NCBI GenBank assembly: GCA_964452915.1
Contig: CAYVNW010000001.1
Span: 1-64,000 of the forward strand
Direction: 5' to 3'
DNA: 64,000 nucleotides
Source of the DNA: Colivivens sp964452915
GTDB lineage: Bacteria; Bacteroidota; Bacteroidia; Bacteroidales; Bacteroidaceae
Shown here piece by piece: positions 45,259 to 54,928 of the stretch (position 1 is its first letter; every line of letters starts with the position of its first letter). The position numbers and the translations under genes are program-made. Under the pieces are notes generated by a model that did not search any database, had not been told where the DNA came from, and was given only the letters and a program-made list of their open reading frames with translations.

Positions 45259-48024
45259 ATGAATTATATGAAACGACTGACATTCCTTACAATCACATTG
45301 CTCTGTCTCGCATGGCCATGCGCGAAGGCTGCCAACACAATACAATCGGTATCGCAAGTCGCATCGGGAGCGACCATCAGTGCAGATGTTGACTATACCA
45401 TTACGAGTAAAACACCATTCGTGACAGCCGGTAGTGTAGACATTACCAACACGGAACACGCAGTAGTCATCATTCAGAAAATAAAACCGAGCGTCGTGTT
45501 AAGCACATGGATGGACCATATATACATTAAAGGAGAGAAAGCAGTCGACGGCGTCAACTGCCAAGTCAGGATGTACAGCAGCGGAACAATCATTTTCCCA
45601 TACGGAGGTGATGACTTCCACCCGCTCACCTGCTACACCGAGGAAGACTTTGCAGGTGACTCATGCACAAACTATTCAGAAGGTCATTCAGGCGGCTATA
45701 TGAAAACCCTCACAACAGCCAACCTTCTCAACAAGATCAAATCGTTCAAGCTGAAGCGCGGATATATGGTTACATTTGCTCTTGGTACTGCCGGATGGGG
45801 CTACAGCCGTTGCTTCATTGCAGACAAAGAGGATATGGAGATCAACTTGCCGGAAAACATGAGCGGACGTGTCTCTTCATACAGGTTGTTCAAGTGGTTC
45901 AACGCACAGAAAAAAGGATTGGCGAGCAATGGAAGTGCGGCAGCGAATGCGGCACTGAACACATCGTGGTGCTACGACTGGGCACAAGGCAACGCAAGCC
46001 TGCTGCCAGACCAGGAATGGGTTCCGAACCACATCTACGAGGACTACCCGTCATCATCTACTTGCGGAAGTGTGTCACAGTCGTGCCACATGAAAACCAA
46101 TAACGAGCCGCGCAACACAAGCGACGACCATCCGCAAACCCTTGCAACCATACTCAACAACTGGCAAAACCTGATGCGTACAGGAATGCGCCTTTGTTCT
46201 CCATCATCATGGGACGGCAGTGACTATTGGAACGGAACAGGCTTCATCAAGACTTTCCTCGACAGTATAGACGCAAAAGGATGGAGGTGCGACATTGTAG
46301 ACGTACATGCCTATTGGAATTCCGGCAACTTCGGATATCTGCAATCCAGATGGTGGCCCAACATGAAACGTCCTATATGGGTATCGGAATGGATTTGGGG
46401 AGCATCGTGGAACAGCAACGGTGCGTTCGGCAGCGGTGTGTCGAGCAACGACATTCTGAACACCACCAAATCAATAATCAACACGCTCAACTCGTCAGGA
46501 GCAGTCGAGAGATACGCTTACTGGAACAGTGAAAGCAAGGCTCACATCTACGAGAACGGCAAACTGACAACATTAGGAGAATACTATGCGTCGGTGGAAA
46601 GTGGTTTGGGATATAACAAAAACTATGAATTCATTCCTACTGTAGTATATTACGCTCCGGAAAACCTCACCGGCACATACACAAAGTCGCGCGGAAGCTT
46701 CACCCTGACATGGAACGACAACAACGGTGATATGCTCGACTCAATGACAGTGGAATGCCGCCGTCCGGGTGACCTTACATATAAATGGATCGGGAATGTG
46801 GCGTTAAAAGACAAGAGCAGTTCAACAGGAGCTTCTTACCAATTCACAGATTATCCGGAGCCAGGAGCCAACTACTACCGCATTGCATCGTATGGCATCG
46901 GTAAAGCGGCTAAATATTCCAACATAGCATCGGTGACAGTAAGTTCATCAAATGGTGACGAAACTATGCAATATGGAAAAATAGAGGTCTCCAACCTCAA
47001 TTCAATTGCCGTGGACTTTGACACCACGCTTACAACGGCACCTTTGATATTTACCGGCATATACACGATGAAAAATACTACAACAACACCTGTGTCCATT
47101 ATAAGCAATGCAAGCACCAGAGGATTTACATACCAGCTAATGCCTTGGGCACAATCAGGCACACAGACCATCACTACTGCCGAACAAGTGCCGTTCCTCG
47201 CAATACCGGCAGGCAATCACACATACGGAGATGTGGATGTTGAAATCGGTACAGCAAGAGTAAAGAACGATACTACGGAGGTTACATTTAACCAACCATT
47301 TGCTGAAGGAGTAGTACCTGTGGTTATAGTAGAGCTCAGACCATCACTCCGCACAAATCCAATAAACGTGAGGATTTGGGATGTGACCAACACCGGATTT
47401 AAGGCAACTGCCATGTACGAGGCAGGATTAGGCAAAAGTCTGACAATCGCTCAAACAATGAATTATCTCGCCTGCACGCCGGGCCAAGGGAAAATAAATA
47501 AAGACCTCCTTATTAGTGCCGGAATAGGAGAAAACATTGTCTATGGAGTCACATACCGCCAGGAAGTTTTCCGCAAAACTAATGTTGACGGAACCTTGCC
47601 AGAAGAAGCTGATACCATATTCCTCAGTAATCCATACATGTTCGGAGCGTTGCAAACATACAACTACCCTACCGCAACCGTGATACGGCGATACATAGAC
47701 ATGCAGACGAAGGACGAAGACGGCAACGCCTTAACATACGGCACACGTATAAGAAGAGTTGTCGACACCTCAGCCGGCAACTATACGAACAACCTGGAAA
47801 GCGGCGACAAGTTCGGGTGGATTTGCATCTCGTCAAACATCTCAAAAGAAGCAGAAGACGTAAATGGTGACGGACAAGTGGACACACAAGATGCATTGAG
47901 CGTGTATGAGTTTATGCGCAATTCAAGCGAAGTGACCTCAGACACTGCCGAGGACGTGAATGGCGACGGACAAGTAGATACACAGGACGTACTCGACATC
48001 TATGAGTACATGAGATCTGAATAA
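45259..48024 (+). CDS. Secreted GH128-like glycoside hydrolase with double dockerin
   Basis: 921 residues; signal peptide RLTFLTITLLCLAWPCAKA (start 45259, or the ATG at 45268). Residues about 220-450 match the glycosyl hydrolase catalytic-core type (GH128 beta-1,3-glucanases): SWCYDWA, VPNHIYEDYP, NNEPRNTSDDHP (acid/base Glu near 283), DIVDVHAYW and PIWVSEWIWGASW (nucleophile Glu near 377). FN3-like and other beta domains follow. The C-terminus carries two dockerin segments, DVNGDGQVDTQDALSVYEFM and DVNGDGQVDTQDVLDIYEYM, nearly the same as that of the cohesin protein at 35063. Substrate is inferred; the gene is monocistronic with its own terminator. Confidence 0.72.
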   Translation: MNYMKRLTFLTITLLCLAWPCAKAANTIQSVSQVASGATISADVDYTITSKTPFVTAGSVDITNTEHAVVIIQKIKPSVVLSTWMDHIYIKGEKAVDGVNCQVRMYSSGTIIFPYGGDDFHPLTCYTEEDFAGDSCTNYSEGHSGGYMKTLTTANLLNKIKSFKLKRGYMVTFALGTAGWGYSRCFIADKEDMEINLPENMSGRVSSYRLFKWFNAQKKGLASNGSAAANAALNTSWCYDWAQGNASLLPDQEWVPNHIYEDYPSSSTCGSVSQSCHMKTNNEPRNTSDDHPQTLATILNNWQNLMRTGMRLCSPSSWDGSDYWNGTGFIKTFLDSIDAKGWRCDIVDVHAYWNSGNFGYLQSRWWPNMKRPIWVSEWIWGASWNSNGAFGSGVSSNDILNTTKSIINTLNSSGAVERYAYWNSESKAHIYENGKLTTLGEYYASVESGLGYNKNYEFIPTVVYYAPENLTGTYTKSRGSFTLTWNDNNGDMLDSMTVECRRPGDLTYKWIGNVALKDKSSSTGASYQFTDYPEPGANYYRIASYGIGKAAKYSNIASVTVSSSNGDETMQYGKIEVSNLNSIAVDFDTTLTTAPLIFTGIYTMKNTTTTPVSIISNASTRGFTYQLMPWAQSGTQTITTAEQVPFLAIPAGNHTYGDVDVEIGTARVKNDTTEVTFNQPFAEGVVPVVIVELRPSLRTNPINVRIWDVTNTGFKATAMYEAGLGKSLTIAQTMNYLACTPGQGKINKDLLISAGIGENIVYGVTYRQEVFRKTNVDGTLPEEADTIFLSNPYMFGALQTYNYPTATVIRRYIDMQTKDEDGNALTYGTRIRRVVDTSAGNYTNNLESGDKFGWICISSNISKEAEDVNGDGQVDTQDALSVYEFMRNSSEVTSDTAEDVNGDGQVDTQDVLDIYEYMRSE

Positions 48025-48038
48025 AAGCTTATACTACA

Positions 48039-48082
48039 TTATTCCCCCTTTAGAACCAACCATTGTTCTAAAGAGGGAATAA
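48039..48082. terminator. Bidirectional terminator between GH128-like gene and serB
   Basis: 18-bp inverted repeat with one mismatch: ttattccccctttagaac (48039-48056) with gttctaaagagggaataa (48065-48082), 8-base loop. Confidence 0.75.
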
Positions 48083-48131
48083 TTGTTTTCCGGCAAGAGA
48101 CCCGAAAGTCATCAACGCACAATATGCGTAA

Positions 48132-49385
48132 TCATATACCTACCTGAGGATTTCCTTCCCTACCCCGTTCGTCGAGATAGCTGTCTTTGAATCCAAGGAA
48201 ATAGAGGACTCCATCAAGACCGATAGTGTTAATTGACTGCTGTGCATTTGCCACTACTTTCGGTTTTGCATGGAACGCAATACCAAGTCCAGCTTCTGCC
48301 AGCATCGGCAGGTCATTCGCACCATCACCGACAGCAATCGTCTGTTGCAGGTCAACCTTCTCAACCTGCGCTATAAGCCGAAGCAGTTCAGCCTTACGCC
48401 TGCCGTCAACAATCTCACCTACATAGTTGCCCGTAAGGTGTCCGGTATCATCTATCTCCAATTCATTGGCATACACATAATCTATACCATACTTCTTCTG
48501 TATGTACTCACCAAAGAATGTAAACCCACCACTGAGAATCGCAATCTTGTAACCATATTTCTTCAGTACATACATCATACGGTCCACCCCCTCGGTGAAT
48601 GGCAGGTTCTCCGCTACCTCCCGCATCACGCTAATGTCAAGTCCCTTAAGAAGCTTACACCTTCGTGTAAACGACTCCTTGAAATCAATTTCACCCCGCA
48701 TGGCTTGTGCAGTTATCGCGGCAACCTGATCATATACTCCATGCTTGCGTGCAAGTTCGTCAATAACCTCTGCCTGAATAAGCGTAGAGTCCATATCGAA
48801 ACATATAAGGCGGCGCATTCGTCTGTACATGTCATCCTTCTGGAACGAGCAGTCAATGTTCAGCTCACTCGACATTTTCAACAGACAAGCCTGTAACTCA
48901 TTCCGGTCTTTCGGCGTACCGCGGACAGAAAACTGAATGCAGGCACGAGTCTTATTCATCGGGTGCACAATACTTGCACGCCCCGACAGACGTTGTATGG
49001 CATCTATGTTAAGACCTTGGTCGGCAATCAGTCTCGTGATGGCAGCAATCTGCCGCGCCTCAAGCCTGCGTCCAAGTACAGTGAGCATATAGCGGTTCTT
49101 ACCTTGTCTGCCGACCCAACTTTCATACTCATCAATAGAGACAGGATAAAACTTGACATTTACGTTAAGTTCCGAAGCCTTGAACAGCAAGTCCTTCATA
49201 ACCCATCCCGACTTGTCATCATTCACACGTATCAAGATACCGAGCGACAGAGTGGAATGAATATCCGCCTGACCGATATCTTGTATGTGCGCATCGTACT
49301 TAGACAATATATCCATTATGCTGGCAGTAAGTCCCGGACGGTCTTCACCAGTGATGCGTACAAGCATCAATTCCTCTTTTTCCAT
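48132..49385 (-). CDS. serB: Phosphoserine phosphatase with ACT domains
   Basis: 417 residues. Final step of serine synthesis. The HAD motif is LICFDMDSTLIQAEVIDELA near residue 192, with LSGGFTFFGEYI near 290 and VGDGANDLPML near 350. Two ACT-like regulatory segments precede it (about 5-75, RITGEDRPGLTASIMDIL; and about 95-175). serC and serA are 20 kb away on the other strand, so the pathway is split in this genome. Confidence 0.93.
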   Translation of the reverse strand: MEKEELMLVRITGEDRPGLTASIMDILSKYDAHIQDIGQADIHSTLSLGILIRVNDDKSGWVMKDLLFKASELNVNVKFYPVSIDEYESWVGRQGKNRYMLTVLGRRLEARQIAAITRLIADQGLNIDAIQRLSGRASIVHPMNKTRACIQFSVRGTPKDRNELQACLLKMSSELNIDCSFQKDDMYRRMRRLICFDMDSTLIQAEVIDELARKHGVYDQVAAITAQAMRGEIDFKESFTRRCKLLKGLDISVMREVAENLPFTEGVDRMMYVLKKYGYKIAILSGGFTFFGEYIQKKYGIDYVYANELEIDDTGHLTGNYVGEIVDGRRKAELLRLIAQVEKVDLQQTIAVGDGANDLPMLAEAGLGIAFHAKPKVVANAQQSINTIGLDGVLYFLGFKDSYLDERGREGNPQVGI

Positions 49386-49487
49386 AACATCCTTAACAAT
49401 ATGTAGTGATCATATTCTACCATTTGCATTGCAAACATACATAAAATTCTTGACACGGCATCGTAATAGAATAAATAAAAAGGGAAA

Positions 49488-49505
49488 AGGCGGCCTAAGC
49501 CGCCT
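49488..49505 (-). terminator. Terminator of the GH2 beta-galactosidase gene
   Basis: On the minus strand, aggcggc (49505-49499), loop ttag, gccgcct (49494-49488), followed by a T-rich tract. GC-rich 7-bp stem. The 14-mer cttgacacggcatc occurs here (49449-49462) and again inside the gene end (49573-49586). Confidence 0.75.
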
Positions 49506-49534
49506 CATTATTAATATAACACTTTTGATATTTG

Positions 49535-52500
49535 TCATTTCACAGGTGAGATGACAAAAGTGAACGTGCGGTCTTGACACGGCATCTGGTATTCCTTCCT
49601 TGGCCATGCGCCCCATGAGTTCACACATCCAGTGCCCATCTGCCGTTGAGCGATATGAACAGAAGTAAGAGGACGTGGAGTGAGGTCGCCACTATGCCAC
49701 TGAGCCTTATTAGGAGCTTGGTCGAGATCTTCATACAGATAAGGTATCGACTGGCACTCCATTGGTTCAGTACCAGCAAACAACAGACCGGTTCCGGCAC
49801 CGTCAGTTACCTTCCACCAACGTACCTGAGTCTTGTTACCCGACTCCTGCGGACGGATATATCCCCAGTACTGATCGGCTACCGCCTGATGGTACACTCC
49901 AAGAGTCGCGAAGTTGTTACGGTCAATATAATTCTCCTGCGGTCCTTTGCCATAGAACTCGATTTGATTATATGCCTGTCCCATCTCAAGTTCCATTCCG
50001 TAACGAAGCAGTTGAGGGTAAGAGTTTCCATTATCACCGACCTTCATTTCCTGGGTCACAATTACGTTACCGGCAGGAGTAACAGTATAAGTCAGGTTCA
50101 AAGCAGGTTTAGCCACCCCATCCTTTCCATTAATATCTATAGTATATCCGGCCTTTACAACAAAGTTGCTGCCGTCAGCCTCAAACGTGAAAGAGTCGAG
50201 GCGTAAGTTCGGATTCATCCATCCACGCAGACTGCGTTGCATTCCTGCACCATAGTCGTTGTCTGTTGCAGCTCTCCAGAAGTCAGGTTTGAGTTCATAT
50301 CCGTCCTTCATCACAGGCTTGCCGTCAACATCGATATAAGCGATGAAGCCAGACCCCTTGTCGAATGTTACATTTATGTCTTTTGCCTTAACTACGAGAT
50401 AAGCACTATGATTCTCGACTTCGACTGCCTTATCAGCCGTCTCTGCAGCAAGCGCCTCAGTATTGACAAACTGATAGTCAGTAAGCACAAACTGATCGTG
50501 TGCTACAATCTCACCCGTCTTCATTAACGGAGTGTCGGAGTCAAGTTTGTAGCTGATGTTACAAACGAGTTCCTTACCTGCATACTTCTTATTCTTAAGG
50601 GCCTTTGCGATAGCAGAAATGGTTACAGACTTTCTCGATTGAGGCTTAATCTTAAGTTCACTCACATCGACTGTTCCCTCAGCGACTTTCTCACCCTCAG
50701 CCTCAATGACATAATACAACGTTATGCCGCTAATAGGCTCAAAGAAGTTCTCGTTGTATATCTCGACCTTGCCCTTGTTCTTATCAGTCAGAGTAGTCCA
50801 TATATTCTGATAGTAGTACTGCACCTCGTAAGCATGAGGATTAGGCACACGGTCGGGACTTACAAGTCCGTTACAGTTGAAGTTATTGTCGGAAGCAGGG
50901 AAGCGCCCGAAGTCACCGCCATAAGCATATATTTGCTTACCTGTGATCTTACTCTTTGAGCGGAGTCCTTGATCGATGTAATCCCAGATATATCCACCTT
51001 GATAAGCAGGATACTTACGCACTAAATCCCAGTATTCCTTGAAGCCACCTACAGAGTTACCCATAGCGTGAGCATACTCACACGGAATGAGAGGACGAGG
51101 ATTATTGCCTTGTGCATACTTCTCGCAATGATCATATCCGGCATACATAGGACAATAGATGTCGGTCTTGCCATTCTGTCCTGCCTGCTCGTACTGACAA
51201 GGACGGGACGGATCGTATTGTTTCACCCAATCGTATGCATCCTCAAAGTTTTTTCCGTACCCAGCCTCATTACCAAGTGACCATACGATGATAGCAGGAT
51301 GGTTCTTGTATGTCATCAAGTGATGGTGCTGACGCTCCACATGTACATCGTGGTAATCCTCACGCTTGGCAAGAGTAGCAGCTCCATAGCCCATTCCGTG
51401 ACTTTCGATATTTGTCTCCGAAGTCATATATATACCATACTGGTCGCACAAGTCGTACCACCGAGGATCATCAGGATAGTGGCACGTACGCACAGCATTG
51501 ATATTCAATCGTTTCATCAACTGAATATCCTGTACCATACGCTCGTAACTGACCACGTAACCCTTGTCGGGATCGAGTTCGTGCCTGTCGACACCTTTTA
51601 TCAATACAGGCTGACCATTGACCAGCAACTGACGGTTTTTGATTTCCACCTTACGGAAGCCAACATTTTGAGGAATAACCTCAACAACCTTGTCACCCTG
51701 TTTGAGAGTGGTATACAGGCGGTAAAGATAAGGGTTCTCAGCACTCCACTTATGGCAGTCGGCAAGAGCAATGACATCCTCTCTGTTTGTTTTATCGGCA
51801 CTCACATTCAGCTGTTTCACTGTCTTGCCATCCTTATCAACCAAAGTAAAAGACAACACACTACCCTCCACTGGATTAGTGATGTCAGTCTTAATAGTCA
51901 GCATACCGTCTTTATAATCAGGAGTAAGGTCAGGAGTTATAAAAATATCATGAATGTGAGTCTTAGGTCGGGCATAAATATAGCATTCACGTGCTATGCC
52001 ACACAACCGCCAAAAATCCTGATCCTCCAAATATGATCCATCACACCAGCGCATGATCTGCATAGCTATCAGATTTTTTTCGCCAGGTATGATATAAGGA
52101 GTGATATCGAATTCAGCGGCAACCTTTGAGTCCTCACTATATCCGACATACTTACCGTTTACATACACCGTGAGGTTGCTGGTCGCAGAGCCAATATGAA
52201 TGTAGACATTCTCACCCTTCCATGATGCAGGTATCAAGAACTCTTGGCGGTACGATCCGACGTGATTTTCCAAACTCTTCACATAAGGCGGATTCGTTTC
52301 CCAATCATTACGCCATGCATATTGGTTGTTAACATAGATTGCGTCACCATAGCCGTTCAGTTCCCAAATACCAGGGACAGGCATCGTGCCCCATTTGCTG
52401 TCGTCGTAGTCTGTCTTGTAGAAGTTGGCAGGACGGTTGTCGGCATCCTTCACCCAATTGAATTTCCAATTCCCTTCGATTGAAAGAAACCGTCCAGACT

Positions 52501-52681
52501 TATCCTTATTGCCAGCTTGAGCCAATTGTTCTGTCTCATAAGCAAAATAGTCTGTAACATTGTCCAAACGGTTATCACTATTAACCCGCGGGTTGTTCCA
52601 GCAGTCAGCCGGTTGAGCATACGCAGCACCATAAACGAGTGCTAAGCCCAAAACAGTTGTCAAAAATCGTTTATTCTTCAT
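49535..52681 (-). CDS. Secreted GH2 beta-galactosidase
   Basis: 1048 residues with a signal peptide (MKNKRFLTTVLGLALVYGAAYAQ). I start at 52681; the upstream in-frame ATG (52726) lies above the predicted transcript start. Large LacZ-type organisation: sugar-binding jelly roll, Ig-like domain, TIM barrel with VWSLGNEAGYG (acid/base Glu near 470) and PLIPCEYAHAMGNS (nucleophile Glu near 535), then the beta-galactosidase small chain. Acts in the periplasm on galactosides from host or plant glycans. It is not part of a susCD locus here. Its own consensus promoter and terminator make it monocistronic. Confidence 0.9.
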   Translation of the reverse strand: MKNKRFLTTVLGLALVYGAAYAQPADCWNNPRVNSDNRLDNVTDYFAYETEQLAQAGNKDKSGRFLSIEGNWKFNWVKDADNRPANFYKTDYDDSKWGTMPVPGIWELNGYGDAIYVNNQYAWRNDWETNPPYVKSLENHVGSYRQEFLIPASWKGENVYIHIGSATSNLTVYVNGKYVGYSEDSKVAAEFDITPYIIPGEKNLIAMQIMRWCDGSYLEDQDFWRLCGIARECYIYARPKTHIHDIFITPDLTPDYKDGMLTIKTDITNPVEGSVLSFTLVDKDGKTVKQLNVSADKTNREDVIALADCHKWSAENPYLYRLYTTLKQGDKVVEVIPQNVGFRKVEIKNRQLLVNGQPVLIKGVDRHELDPDKGYVVSYERMVQDIQLMKRLNINAVRTCHYPDDPRWYDLCDQYGIYMTSETNIESHGMGYGAATLAKREDYHDVHVERQHHHLMTYKNHPAIIVWSLGNEAGYGKNFEDAYDWVKQYDPSRPCQYEQAGQNGKTDIYCPMYAGYDHCEKYAQGNNPRPLIPCEYAHAMGNSVGGFKEYWDLVRKYPAYQGGYIWDYIDQGLRSKSKITGKQIYAYGGDFGRFPASDNNFNCNGLVSPDRVPNPHAYEVQYYYQNIWTTLTDKNKGKVEIYNENFFEPISGITLYYVIEAEGEKVAEGTVDVSELKIKPQSRKSVTISAIAKALKNKKYAGKELVCNISYKLDSDTPLMKTGEIVAHDQFVLTDYQFVNTEALAAETADKAVEVENHSAYLVVKAKDINVTFDKGSGFIAYIDVDGKPVMKDGYELKPDFWRAATDNDYGAGMQRSLRGWMNPNLRLDSFTFEADGSNFVVKAGYTIDINGKDGVAKPALNLTYTVTPAGNVIVTQEMKVGDNGNSYPQLLRYGMELEMGQAYNQIEFYGKGPQENYIDRNNFATLGVYHQAVADQYWGYIRPQESGNKTQVRWWKVTDGAGTGLLFAGTEPMECQSIPYLYEDLDQAPNKAQWHSGDLTPRPLTSVHIAQRQMGTGCVNSWGAWPRKEYQMPCQDRTFTFVISPVK

Positions 52682-52710
52682 TATTGTAAATATTAGTTCT
52701 GTCTTGTGTG

Positions 52711-52741
52711 CAAAGATACGAATCATTTCTGGTTATACAAA
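52711..52741 (-). promoter_or_regulatory. Promoter of the GH2 gene
   Basis: On the minus strand, TTTG (52741-52738), 19 bases, TATCTTTG (52718-52711): exact consensus, about 30 bases above the ATG at 52681. Confidence 0.8.
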
Positions 52742-52807
52742 ATTTATCGTCGCAAAAATCGATGTATATGAATCAGCATGAAACAAATTCACCTAATAAT
52801 TAAAATT

Positions 52808-53575
52808 TCATTTCTGCATGCCTCTGGCTTTATACACCCTTTCCTTAGCCTCGTTTATTTCCTGGAACTTCCGTTTAGCAGCCTCTTTCACATCATCGCC
52901 AAGAGTTGCCACCTTATCAGGATGATATTGCAATGCCATTTTGCGATAAGCCTTGCGCACCTCCTCATCAGTTGCGTCAGATGTTATGCCGAGCGTTTTG
53001 TACGACTCTTCGAGCGAGTTACCTCCTAACGAAAGCAGTTGGTTCACTTCGGCGGCACTAACACCCAAGGCAGCAGCCATCTCTTTCAAGGCATCGACCT
53101 CGGTCTGGTGTATCTGTCCGTCAGCCTTAGCGAGTCCGGCAAGGAACGATACAAGTTGATATCGGAAATCAATAGGCATAAGCCGTGTCATCTGAGCACA
53201 AGACTCCATTATTCTCATATGCCAGTCAGCGTCGCCATATTGTTTTCTGTATTCGAACAAGCGCAACAATATCTGTTCGCCTTGCCGTTCAGCTGCCTCA
53301 CCGAAATTATTTCGTAAAAAACGGCGCATGTAATCCATTTCCGAATGCATGATTTTACCATCCGCCTGAATCATATTCGCCGCAAGCAACATCAGAGAGA
53401 AGAGAAAGCCGTTGCGTTCTTCCTGAGTCCGGTTGACTGTATTTGTACTATATGTTGTGGTATCCTGATCTACGAACAAATCAACGACCGAGCCCAAGCA
53501 GAAGCCCACAAAAGCTCCTATAGGTCCGGCTGCAAAAGCACCAAGGACACCACCAATCCATTTTCCTATTGCCAT
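52808..53575 (-). CDS. TerB-DnaJ domain protein (DjlA-like)
   Basis: 255 residues. An N-terminal Gly-rich hydrophobic anchor (GGVLGAFAAGPIGAFVGFCLG), a TerB-type helical domain (about 55-180, MLLAANMIQADGKIMHSEMDYMRRFL) and a C-terminal J domain (about 190-250) with the invariant HPD motif in ALQYHPDKVATLG. It is a membrane-tethered co-chaperone for DnaK, like E. coli DjlA. Neighbours give no further hint. Confidence 0.87.
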   Translation of the reverse strand: MAIGKWIGGVLGAFAAGPIGAFVGFCLGSVVDLFVDQDTTTYSTNTVNRTQEERNGFLFSLMLLAANMIQADGKIMHSEMDYMRRFLRNNFGEAAERQGEQILLRLFEYRKQYGDADWHMRIMESCAQMTRLMPIDFRYQLVSFLAGLAKADGQIHQTEVDALKEMAAALGVSAAEVNQLLSLGGNSLEESYKTLGITSDATDEEVRKAYRKMALQYHPDKVATLGDDVKEAAKRKFQEINEAKERVYKARGMQK

Positions 53576-53641
53576 ATTTGTTGGAATTTATTTTTCACTA
53601 CTGACCGATCAAAGCGGACAATTGCCAATTCATTTTTAAAC

Positions 53642-54844
53642 TTATATCTGCATTTGCTTATAATCCTTCGCCAATCCTCCCTGAGCCGTCTCCTTGTAAA
53701 GTGAAGGAAGGTCGTGTCCCGTTTGTTTCATAACCTCCACAACCTTATCGAACGACACTCTGTGCATACCATCGGAAAAAGCTGAAAATATATTAGCGTC
53801 GAGAGCACGTGCTGCAGCATATGCGTTACGCTCGATGCAAGGGATCTGCACTAAGCCACACACAGGGTCGCATGTCATTCCCAAGTGGTGTTCCAACCCC
53901 ATCTCCGCTGAATATTCGATTTGAGCCGGACTGCCACCAAACAATTGGTTAGCGGCAGCTGCTGCCATTGCACAAGCGACCCCTACTTCACCTTGACATC
54001 CGACTTCAGCGCCACTGATTGAAGCATTATGTTTCACTACATTGCCTATAAGGCCAGCAGTGGCCAAAGCACGCAAAATACGAGCCTCACTGAAATTCTT
54101 GCTTTTCCATAAATGATACAAAACACCGGGCAACACACCACACGAGCCACAAGTAGGAGCGGTTACGATTCTTCCACCCGATGCATTTTCCTCGCTCACC
54201 GCAAGTGCATAGGCAAACACGAGTCCGCGCGAGCGCAGATTATCCTTATAGCCAGATGCCTTCACATAATAAGCAGCAGCCTTTCTACGTAAATGCAGTG
54301 GTCCCGGCAAAACTCCTTCCTTATCAATTCCGCGTTCTACAGCCTGGTACATGACTTCCCACACATCGTGAAGATAGTCCCAGATGCCGTTGCCCTCACA
54401 GTCTTCCACATACTCCCAATAATTCTTTCCGGACCATTCGCAGTATTGCAGGATTTCAGTCAATGTGTTTTTATCATAAACTTCCGGCAACTGCTCATCC
54501 TCCTTGCCTTCCTCAGCCAAAGCGCCACCTCCGATACTGTAGACGGTCCAGTCATCGGTCACATGTCCGTCAGCATCCATACTCTTGAAATTCATCCCAT
54601 TCGGATGATACTTCAAGAAGATGTCACTCCTCCAGATAATCTCTGCCGTTGGAAGCATTTCCAAAATAGCCTTGTCGGTCATATGTCCTTTGCCCGTAGC
54701 GGCAAGGCTTCCATAAAGAGTCACCCGAAACGATTGTGCCTCCGGATGCCTCTGTGCAAAAATCTCCGCGGCCCTACGTGGTCCCATAGTATGACTGCTC
54801 GACGGTCCCCGGCCAATGCGGTATATATCTTTTATAGTCTTCAT
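53642..54844 (-). CDS. sdaA: L-serine ammonia-lyase (iron-sulfur type)
   Basis: 400 residues. Converts L-serine to pyruvate and ammonia with a 4Fe-4S cluster. Single-chain fusion of the beta and alpha domains: IGRGPSSSHTMGPRRAA at the N-terminus; the cysteines in VTAPTCGSCGVLPG near 265 and in GMTCDPVCGLVQIPCIERN near 345 would hold the cluster. Start at 54844, since a -7 box at 54872-54879 places transcription below the further upstream ATG. It degrades the product of serC-serA-serB and lies just after the trp operon. Confidence 0.92.
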   Translation of the reverse strand: MKTIKDIYRIGRGPSSSHTMGPRRAAEIFAQRHPEAQSFRVTLYGSLAATGKGHMTDKAILEMLPTAEIIWRSDIFLKYHPNGMNFKSMDADGHVTDDWTVYSIGGGALAEEGKEDEQLPEVYDKNTLTEILQYCEWSGKNYWEYVEDCEGNGIWDYLHDVWEVMYQAVERGIDKEGVLPGPLHLRRKAAAYYVKASGYKDNLRSRGLVFAYALAVSEENASGGRIVTAPTCGSCGVLPGVLYHLWKSKNFSEARILRALATAGLIGNVVKHNASISGAEVGCQGEVGVACAMAAAAANQLFGGSPAQIEYSAEMGLEHHLGMTCDPVCGLVQIPCIERNAYAAARALDANIFSAFSDGMHRVSFDKVVEVMKQTGHDLPSLYKETAQGGLAKDYKQMQI

Positions 54845-54871
54845 ATCATCAACGGTTCTTAAATGAAGAGA

Positions 54872-54879
54872 CAAATATA
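54872..54879 (-). promoter_or_regulatory. -7 box of sdaA
   Basis: TATATTTG on the minus strand, about 28 bases above the sdaA ATG; -33 not clear. Confidence 0.5.
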
Positions 54880-54928
54880 CTCAAAAAAACAATTGGTCGG
54901 AATCTGTCGGGACAGAAATGTAAGCCTC

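Noticed and set aside
48132..49385. serB as part of the serC-serA operon
   Set aside because: It is 20 kb away, on the other strand, with its own surroundings.
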